Of a stretch of 64,000 nt of DNA, positions 55,022 to 64,000 are shown piece after piece. This DNA is from Timema cristinae (lineage: Eukaryota; Arthropoda; Insecta; Phasmatodea; Timematidae): NCBI GenBank assembly GCA_039000515.1, contig JBCFYV010011172.1, forward strand, positions 73,543,941-73,607,940, written 5' to 3'. The position numbers and the translations under genes are program-made. Positions within the stretch are counted from its first letter, which is position 1, and each line of letters begins with the position of its first letter. The notes under the pieces were generated by a model, which worked only from the letters and a program-made list of their open reading frames with translations, did no database searches and had not been told where the DNA came from.

Positions 55022-57729
55022 TAGCGGGTCTGAAAAAATTAATCTCAAATTACAACTTAATACCACAAACATCTTTACATTAATATTTTATTGTAACAAT
55101 ATTATTCTATATTTTAAGTTTGTACAGTGTGGAATTAGTGAACACAATTATATTAAAATAAGGTTCCCAAGACATTTTATTCTTATTTTTCATTTTATTT
55201 TTGAACACCCTAAAATATTTAAATGGAGACCTTTAAAAAGTATTGGCCTTTTAAATAGATCCTACAACCTGGCCACCATTTCTTTGAGAATTCCTTCAAT
55301 AGATTAGAGATAAATGGGGTCTATTCTAAACCCTTTCAAGAACAATTCTAATATGGATCAAGTTAATATAAAATGATAAGAGGATGGTGTTTCAAATAAG
55401 TTCCTAGTTTTAATGGGATGTTTTAGATATTTAAATAACATTTAAAAAGTTTTCTTTCATTTTTTTTGTGTCTTTGTTTAAAATGTTGATATTTGTTTAT
55501 TTTTTGTTATTGAATAATTTGTTTTTTATTTTCACTTTTGAAAAAAAAACAATATAGCAATAAAATGTTTCATAGTAAAACATATTAATGTTAAACAAAA
55601 AAATAATAAGTTTCAGACTTATTTTAGTTTACACTCAACATTTCAGGGTGGTTCATAATTATTTTATTGCATCAAACTTTGATCACACTGCACTGCATGT
55701 AATCTTTGAGAATGTAAATAGATTTTTATTACTTTTCAATACATTTGTGTTAGTTAGGTCACGTTCAAACACTAAACTTTAGCACTATATATACAGTAAG
55801 ATTTGGCTTATTTGACATAATTAATTTGAAAAAATCAGATAGTTTGAACCCACCATTACTCCTCATGAAATTACTATTTAAATCAATGGTAATAAATGAC
55901 ATTTAATTAAACTTTTAATCGGAAATATTTGGGTAATTTGAAGCTTATACATTTATATATCTATATATGTTTTTAGTTTGTACTCATTTCTAACTTAACT
56001 TAACAATCTTTATTAAACTAGCCTTGTATGCCGAGCATGTCAAATAAAGTTGGTGTTGGCCTATTGCCACATAGTAAAATGAGAAAGCATTATGCACCAG
56101 TGGTGAGTGGGTTTCCTAATATAGGGGATGTGTTAGCTCAGCTTTCATCAATTTTTGATAAAGTCTGCAATTTTTATATACTAATTTTTCCTAGTTTTTA
56201 TATATTGTGCTTGATTTTTTTATTGTGTATAATCATGTGTTTTATAAATGTGTGTGATTATATATAGCATATATTTTTCTTTATTAGATTATTGATTTAT
56301 TTTGTATCAGCTGCCTAGAGACACATGAAAATGGTTAATTCAAATTATAGATATTTTGAACTTTTTTTTAGATATCCCTTGGACTTTGGATTAAAAAAGT
56401 TCTACTGTACAATCTTTGAATACACATATTGATTACTTAATTAGGATCTACTCCTATTATTTGTTAAATTTTACAATTAAAACTTAAATAAGCAGCATAT
56501 AGCTCCATGGTAAAATTCTGACTCAAAATATGTAAAACAAATTATTATTATTCTTTGAATCTCAAAGATTATATTTTTATTGTCTCAAATATCTTTTGAA
56601 ATTTAAGGATTTAAATAACTGATCTCTACATTTGAATCTTTGATTAGTAAAACATATTTTAACTAATGGGGAAATAACTTGAAGAAAAATAAAAATATAA
56701 ATAATAATAAATAATAATAATAAATAAAAATAAAATTTACTTTTTATAACTTTTGTTTAGTTTAAGAAATATATTTGTAGGATTGATAGATAATTTTAAT
56801 AAATTATGAGCCACTCTGTCCTGTCCCACTTAAACTATGTAATATTTGACGCGCATATAATTATGGCATGGTACAAGCTGTCAAGCACTTCTGTAAAACT
56901 AGCCTACAATTAAAATGAAAACCAACCTACTATTTAAATAACAAGGATATTGAGAGATGATAAATGCTTTTTTTATTCAAATATTACTCTTTCATTTGTG
57001 TAGTATCTCATAGCTTGTATTTGATTTACTGAATAATATTCAGACAAGCTAACTTTCCTGCTTAATCTTGCATATGAATATGATTTGATTTTAATCAAGA
57101 TACCTAATTTCTAAAGTCGCTATATATTGTAATATTTGGAAGAAGGTACAGGAAATATAAATTGAAACATACAAGCCTAAAAAGGAAGTTTCTATATAAA
57201 ATAGAAAAAATACTTAAATGTTATAATTTTATTCCTTAATATGGATCTGCAGTCTTAAGGTATGTCATTCACATTAAATTGAGTGATAAATTAATGGTCT
57301 AGAGTTATGTTTGTCCTTAATAAGTTAATCGAGAAGCACTTTACATGTATTTCAAAAACTAAAAGCTTCCGAAAAATCAATATTTATGTAAATAATTGGT
57401 CAGTGAAGAGTAAAATTTTCTCTTGGCTTATATCAAATTGCAATAAAATTTTAGTGCATGTTTGACAAACCTGTTAGCAAAATGGTAACAGTCCTTTTTT
57501 TGCCTAGAATGACACACATTTCTTTCACTCTACTACAATTCAGTTTATTTGTGAATATTCAAGGAACTTCCTGGCCATTTAGAGCTGTCCCTGATTTCAG
57601 TCACAAGGTTGTGTCTTTTCACAGAGCTACAGAAGTGTTTGGATAGCTTTTAGTTGCAGGCATGAATATAAATATTGTTACAACAAACTTTTATTGACCT
57701 CTGTTTAAGGTTTGTTATACTTATATTGT
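55022..57729. other. No gene seen
   Basis: AT-rich; candidate hAT-like end AACTGATCTCTA near 56619-56630 without a partner. Frames at 55588-55782, 56028-56267 and 57458-57646 show no recognised domain, and none supplies an AP1S C-terminus. Confidence 0.4.
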
Positions 57730-57960
57730 CAAGCTTGGCGGTCTTGGGGTAAAATGTTTGCCTCAGAATCCGATGTTCATGGGTTCAAACCCAGCCGGGG
57801 TCAATGAATTTTTCTTGAGAGTTAAAAATCTGTAGCACAATTTCCCTTGGAGCTGAAGTAAAGCCGTCGGTCCCATGTCAATTGTGGCATGTAAAATAAC
57901 CCTGGAAGATATTTGAAGATATCTTTACCAGCAAAATTGGTAGGCTCTTTCAATCACTCT
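57730..57960 (+). repeat. tRNA-derived SINE of a further type
   Basis: The head GGCGGTCTTGGGGTAAAATG with GGGTTCAAACCCAGCCGGGG (clear B box) resembles a tRNA gene. The body (GGAGCTGAAGTAAAGCCGTC, GGTCCCATGTCAATTGTGGC) is unrelated to the A and B families. A full tRNA fold is not supported, so this is a SINE and not a tRNA gene. Confidence 0.65.
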
Positions 57961-60572
57961 TATAGAAATTCTTGTGTTCTGATATAATAATTTGGTTCAA
58001 AAAGTACCTCAAATAAATAATATATTTACAATGTGATTGTAACCTATTACAAGAGCAGGCCCGGCCCGTCAAATCATTTTATGTTTTGGAAGGGTCGAAA
58101 CTGGCTTAATACATTTTTGCCTGTTTGCCAGGATTAATTAATTTCTTTATACCAAAATTATAAGGAGAGCTTGCAATGAAGGGCAGAACTCCCTTTTTCC
58201 ACACATATATTTTCTTTCCCCATCTTCTTCTCTGCATTTTACATTTCTTTGCCTCTCCAGGCCAAAATTTTTTGCAGAAGGCAGAAGGGGGAGAGGGGTG
58301 TGACAAACTTTAATTGAAATGTAAAGTTTGTTGCAACATGATTGTACTGGTAAGTGTAATATAGTTGACAGTAATCAAATGTTAACTGCATGTGTTGCAT
58401 GGTTTTGAGCTGTGATACTCAATCTTTTCACCTCTCACACCACACATTTCACATGACCGCCACTGGCTTGCCAAGCTTATGTTTACGCTGGCATGGAGAG
58501 CTTCATGATTTATTGCCGCCAATTGTGTCTAATCAACCCTATTGCAGAAATCTGTCATTCCCCAAACTTCCATGTTCTCATGTGGGGGTTTCCTGGGGAA
58601 AAGGGGAGATTTACACTTTACAGGGTTTGATTGTTGACCTGGAGCAAATTTGGTAGGGTTTAAAAAAAATGTGCCAATTCTTATCCTTATTTTAGTGAAA
58701 TTGGTAATTTTACCTATATCTCTGTGCTTGTCTTTATCTTTGCTTCGACCCAATATGGTGCACATATTGTAAACCTGTGAGCAGTCTCTGACCTCTATAG
58801 GCTTAAGCTGAAACTTAGCTCCATTTAGATAGAGGAGGGGGGGGGTCAATTGCTCCTTACTACTTATTTATTAACGAGTTTTAGTGAACACATTTTATAT
58901 ACTTAAATTTGAGAGACTACACTGTACCCGCATTTGTTTTTAAGTTGTTTGGTTTCAAGTGTTGTGCTAAGATAGACTGAATTAATTATTTGCTAAAAAT
59001 TAACAAACTCTAATTTAAGAGCCACATTGGTAGGCATGCAGACTCAATTTCAGGCTCATCTAGTTTGATTTACCAGTAACAGAGAAGTCAGGGTTTTAAT
59101 CTTTTCCAGGTTACCGAGAGTTGTTTTCTCCCCCAAAAAATGATCTCACTCTCCATTCAAATACAGATATATTTGCTCTTAATTCTACCTTCCACATCCT
59201 TACTCGTGTAATGGATATTAAGATGTGATGTAAAAAATAACTTTAAGCTATAATTGACTTGTATTGGTAACACTTGGTTAGTTTAGTTTCCACTTGGCAT
59301 GTAATTATATTACTATGCAACAGTTTGAGTGAGGTTTTCATCTAGTTTGTGAGGAATTGTTTGGAGGGTTTGGGGGGGATGACTTTCAAGTGTCAAGGTA
59401 AGTTGTATCAAAACTTGAAAAATACAAAGACAAATCAATTGTAAACTCAGATATTTTTTTAAACTTTCACTCTTTCAAAATAAATATTGTGAAAGGTATT
59501 GAAATGGAAAAACATTTTATTTTTTATTTATTGCATCCTGGCACATCATTTGACTTTATCAAATTTGAGAGAATGTATGAAGGAAATAGCTGTACAACTT
59601 TCTTCAAGACCTGAATAATTTGACTGCCAGTTGGCACTCGGCCCGTGTGCCTAACAAATAGAGCACAGTATTTTAGAAAGGATGAGCCATTTTCATTTTT
59701 TAAATTAATATTAATAAATCAAGCGATTATTTGAAGTGCCACAGAATTTAAGACATCCTACATTTGGGTGTGATTAATTTGGTTGTGCCTAAAGACGTTT
59801 ATTCAATTATCCAGTTTGGCTTGGATTTTTTTTAAGAGGTAAAGAAAATTTTCAAGTGTCAGAAGTAAATAGTTATTGAATTTTGAATGTTTCTTTTAAA
59901 CTCTGTACACCAGCTAAGTGTTGGTGTATGCCTCCCTTGTTTCTGTAATTCTCGGAAACTACTGACCCTTGTGTATACTGTGTAAACAAAATAAACAATT
60001 GTATGGGTACTTGTGAGTCTAAGTTTGTGTTCAAAGAAAGTATCTCCTCACTGAGTAATTTTCAAGAACTCTCCTGACTTGTCCCTGATTTAACTCTCCT
60101 GATAATCGTGCCTCATTTGGTATAGGTATTACGAGTGTTGGCTCAAAGAAAAAATCACCAACTTCATGTGAAATGTGTCGTGTGTGGTGTTATTCAGAGG
60201 AAATTACCATATAACAACAATAGTGGCTCGTTGAAGTGTGTTGTTTTTGTTAGTCGATATTGTGTATGGTATAGTACCGTTCATATCATTAGTGATATAA
60301 AGTGTTCATTAAAGAAGGATAATGGGATGGCAGTGAATTTGTTTTTATTGAAGTAGTGAGTTTTGTTTTAATTCACTAACTTTAATAACTATTTGTTATA
60401 TTTATATGTAGAGAGTAAGTTGATGGACATTCAAATATACAGATCATATGAACCAACTCTGACCATGGTACTTCCATATAGATATATTTACGTACAGATT
60501 GATATAGACAGTTTCCAAAATTGGTGTATCTTTGAAAAAATAAAATATTATGTATAACTATTGTATCACAAT
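57961..60572. other. No gene seen; weak SINE remnant at 59010-59240
   Basis: The remnant has a body like family A (GAGAGTTGTTTTCTCC, ACTCTCCATTCAAATACAG, CTTCCACATCCTTACTCGTG). An AATAAA at about 59990 could be a poly(A) signal, but no coding exon precedes it convincingly. Confidence 0.4.
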
Positions 60573-60647
60573 ATAATATAATTGTTATATATATAACAAT
60601 TATATTACATAACAAATGAAAATATATATATATATATTTTCATTTGT
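60573..60647. repeat. Two adjacent AT-rich perfect palindromes
   Basis: AATATAATTGTTATAT with its mirror (about 60573-60605), and AACAAATGAAAATATATA with its mirror ending TTTTCATTTGTT (about 60610-60648). Both can fold as hairpins or cruciforms; a further (TA)n run lies at 60695-60718. Confidence 0.88.
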
Positions 60648-60648
60648 T

Positions 60649-63500
60649 CCCATTTAGAAGATCTATATGTATTTTTACTCGAGAACAGGAGCTAATATAT
60701 ATATATATATATATATATTAATTTGTAATCTGCCAGTTAAGATCTAAATAGAGCTTTGCATTTTTTTTAACTGATTTTCTCGGTTAATAAGTTTTCCCTT
60801 ATCTAAACAATGTGTACTGGATGGTCAAAAATATTTGTGGATATTCAGAATATACTTACTTACATAGACAAATGTAATAGAATATTTAAAGACTATAAGT
60901 GGGATTTTTTTACATTTATTTGTATTTACTGAGCTCTAGGCAAATAATCCCAGCTAAGAACAGTTTTTCTTCTATGAATTTCATATTGAGGTGGTAAAAT
61001 TTTTGTAAATTGGTTTTCAGATATTCTGTAATTTACTGTTATTCAACTGTTAGTTTTTTTTATTTTCCTTTTTATTAATTTTGTTCAAGCTTACAAATTT
61101 TGATTAGCATTTTTGTGGAAGAAATAATAGTGTTAGATATTTAGAAATGGTGATAGAAATACATTAGCCAATAATAAACTTGCCATTAAATTTCCATGCA
61201 TCTTAGAAAGTGCTGCTAGGTTTTAGCTTTAGTTTTGTGTTTGTTTATTTTAAAAAAAAAGGCATTTCCAGAATTTGTCAGTTTTCAAAACAATATGAAA
61301 CAACTTAGCTGATATTAGTCATTTAATATTAATGAAGCAGCTATTTTATAAACTCATCCACAGATTTTAAATAATTACTCACTAAGTTGTTATTAGGGGC
61401 AATTCAAATTAATTTGGGTTGTATGTGCAATATTTCCATCCAAAATACAATGTTATTAGATATTTATTCATTATATTATTTATTATCTGTTGATCATATT
61501 TTATTATTTTAATCTTGTTAAAATACATTATCTTATTTTGTTGAGTCTTATGAATAATTTATGATTTGTAAATGATTGTATTAGAAAGGCATCAATCTCA
61601 AATTATGTTTATTTGATTTGTAAAAATTGGATTGGAAAGGCATCGATCTCAAATTCTGTCTATAAGTGCCAACATTTTATTTAATATTAAATTTGAATTA
61701 GCAGCTTTTTTTTGTCAATTCTGTAAAAAAAAAGCTTTTGACTTGCATAAAAAGTTATTGTAAATTTTAGATTCTAGTGCCCACCCTTTATATAATTAAA
61801 TTAAATTATGATTACTGGTAAGTCTTACTTTTAAAGATTGTTCTATTGTGTTGTTAATTTAGTTGTTATGGTTAATGTATAGTAATGTGATAATGTACAA
61901 CTGTATTTTTCTTTCCTTGATTGTATTTGAAGTGCAATAGTAACCAGTAAAGATAACTGTTCCAAGATTTATTATTTCAGTTCACTGTTAGGCAAACACC
62001 TTCAATCCCTACATTTTATTTTAGAATTTCTATCAAGATTATTTTTCTGGGAAAAATAGAAAATTTCACAATAGATACTAAAAAAAATACAGGAATATTT
62101 TTGGCATCTGAATGTGAGCTTTAAATAAAAAAGCCTTTATATGGAATTAAAAAAAATGAGGACACTGATTCAAATACATATCCTCCCGCCACCCCTCTTG
62201 AATATTGAATTGCATTTGTAACTTCCACACATATTTCCCCATGAATGTTTAATAATTATCCTGTTTGTTCTAATCACCAACTTCTCACTGGTCAACTTGA
62301 TGAAAAATGAAAACTTAATTCTTACTTATTAATTTCTTAAGTGTTGAAAAAATTATTCCTTCTGGGAAACCTGTAAAATGCAAGAATTTTTTTAATTACT
62401 AAGAAAGTATTGGCAACCTTGCACCTAGTATATAGTACAACCATGTTGTCAGCTCTGAAAATACAAAGGTAATGTACTACATAGGTACCACACGATTGAG
62501 GTGAAGTAATCAATACACTGGCACATTTCAATCACACCAGCACTGTTTTTCTTAAGCGCACATGCCCTTCATATTATTAGATGTTTGGTACCCTTGACCT
62601 CATCATATATCTAAGGAGGTAATCATGTTCAAAGCCAAGTGTAAGCAGTTTTCTCATTCAATTAAACCGAAAAATCCACTCAAGATAATCTAAAATATAC
62701 TTCGGAATATGGGTTTTTGATTTAATTGGTTTGAGGGGTGGTTGGGGGGGGGGGGGAATACGATTCACTCATACCTTAGTTTTGTATTAAAACTGTCTGC
62801 TACTCTTAAATAATCAATTTATGCTGCATGATTTGAGTCTTCATAGATCACATAAATAGCCGACTTCAGCCAATGCACAAAGCCTTGGATGATAGCTTAT
62901 TTCAGTGATTCCAACATAGACATCAAACCCCCATTTGGGACCATAGTGTGTTTCAAGTGGAGTTGAAATTCTATAAGAAATTATAGCTTTATGTAAACCA
63001 TTTTAAGTGATTATAATGTTATAATGGAAAGGTGTACATTTCAAATAAAAATGTAAGTTATTAGATCTTTTAAATTTTTGCCTATGACCCTTTTGGTCGT
63101 CCAACTCTAGGCAGTTGCTTGCTGACTTGGTTTACTATAGCAGTCTTGCGTTTTGGAGAGTGTCATTGCTAGCATAACTAACAAAATATCCACCAGTCTT
63201 GTTGATTCTCTTTTGATACATCTTAGTTGTCTGTCACTATATAAATCGTTTATAATAACTAAAACAAGTATCACTATAAAGAAAACCTCTTTTCACTTTA
63301 AATGGTAATTGTATTACATTTGGAAGAAGCAACAGGAAAGGTGGGTAGAAACATTTAAAAGGAACAAACACAATATGGGTTTTACAATGAAAAGAGGAAC
63401 ACACACTGCTGAAACCCCTTTTGAATGATTCAGGTTTAGGATTTTTCACATCATTCCCAGATTCTCAAGAAACTTCATGATGAATTTCAACCTTCTAGAT
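60649..63500. other. No gene seen
   Basis: AT-rich. A GATTGTATTAGAAAGGCATC / TTGGATTGGAAAGGCATC pair (61574 and 61627), each followed by (A)ATCTCAAATT(A/C)TGT, is a short ~53-bp duplication. A poly-G run lies at 62745-62757. No AP1S terminal exon was recognised. Confidence 0.4.
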
Positions 63501-64000
63501 CAGTGGTCCTCAAACTTTTTTTTAGATTGTACCCCTTGGCCACGACTAAAAGTTTAATGTACCTCCAAGATAAAAAAAATCCAAATTACATGTTTAAAAA
63601 AATATGACATGGTAAATTATTGATGTACTTAATCTAGCGGAAAAAAATATCTAATCAAAATAGTTCAAATGTGACAAAACTATATAGAGAATTGTTATGA
63701 TCAGGTAAAAACATAATTTTTCTGTAAAAAGTCTGTAGAAAAGTTTTATACATTGTCTAAACGAAATCGTTCAAAAATAAAGAAAAAAAGTAAACCTAAA
63801 TACAATATTTTCAAATCAAAATTTTCAATTGTAATTCTGGAGCTGATATATTATGAATCTCAAAAGTTTTTCAGTGAGAGGGGTGTGGCTGCATCGCTTG
63901 GCACAACTTTTTGATGTCTGGTTGTCCAGATGAGACTTTCAAGTGGAGGTATGGCTCCAAATTTATGCTATTGCGGTATTTTTTTTAGGGACACCATGGA
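63501..64000. mobile_element. Start of a hAT element running off the window
   Basis: CAGTGGTCCTCAAACTTTTT is a canonical hAT terminus, followed by GTACCCCTTGGCCACGAC. The preceding 8 bp TTCTAGAT (63493-63500) fits the nTnnnnAn target pattern. The other end would lie beyond 64000, so it is unconfirmed. Confidence 0.65.

Noticed and set aside
57741..57812. Possible tRNA gene
   Set aside because: It has a B box and an A-box-like start but no convincing acceptor-stem pairing, and it continues into a SINE-like body.
58030..58060. Possible hAT terminus CAGGCCCGGCCCGTC
   Set aside because: No mirrored end and no 8-bp duplication could be found.
60121..60356. Candidate AP1S terminal exon after a pyrimidine-rich AG near 60126
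   Set aside because: The frame read in phase 0 (VLRVLAQRKN...) does not resemble any sigma C-terminus and is too long.

Overview
This is an AT-rich animal (eukaryotic) window, most likely from an arthropod and probably an insect. It has intron-split genes with GT/AG junctions and dense, mostly decayed transposable elements. There is no sign of prokaryotic organisation. Two host genes can be reconstructed exon by exon. All coordinates were read by eye; no alignment or search was run.

Gene 1 (minus strand, coding 14277 down to 5529) is a complete five-exon PDCD2L gene (Drosophila trus), predicted at 391 residues, with all four introns in consistent phase. Its product belongs to the TSR4/PDCD2 family of small-subunit ribosome biogenesis factors. 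Its introns have been colonised: intron 2 holds a hAT transposon that itself carries a pogo/Tigger element, and intron 1 holds SINEs, a LINE 3' end and a hAT-type MITE.

Gene 2 (plus strand, coding from 41803) is an AP-1 clathrin adaptor sigma subunit. Three coding exons (142 residues) are clear. The short final coding exon and any 5' non-coding exon were not found; the last exon lies in or beyond the repeat-rich 47.5-64 kb stretch.

Between and around them, region by region: 0.9-4.6 kb, several tRNA-derived SINEs; 14.5-16.2 kb, a GC-richer LTR-like block; 16.4-17.5 kb, a 43-bp minisatellite; 17.6-17.9 kb, a young-looking SINE; 18.7-19.1 kb, a ~95-bp tandem repeat; 19.9-20.4 kb, a Helitron-type element; 21.9-22.7 kb, a LINE with an inverted 5' part; 23.2-27.1 kb, an LTR-like segment, a decayed hAT transposase and a 2.7-kb fold-back palindrome; 30.4-38.4 kb, a decayed minus-strand Ty3/gypsy element with a MITE inside it, a second hAT MITE and a LINE reverse transcriptase; 38.5-41.1 kb, a piggyBac element with both TTAA sites and a SINE inserted in its transposase; 45.6-46.6 kb, a LINE in an AP1S intron; 48.7-51.5 kb, a LINE split by a hAT element that is itself split by a SINE; 54-64 kb, more hAT and SINE copies and AT palindromes.

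The strongest results are the two gene models and the target-site-duplication-supported nested insertions. I found no operon-like or defence-like novel system. The most unusual structures are the fold-back palindrome at 24.4-27.1 kb, the SINE families that share one tail but have different tRNA-like heads, and the three-layer nests at 8.2-10.2 kb and 48.7-51.5 kb.
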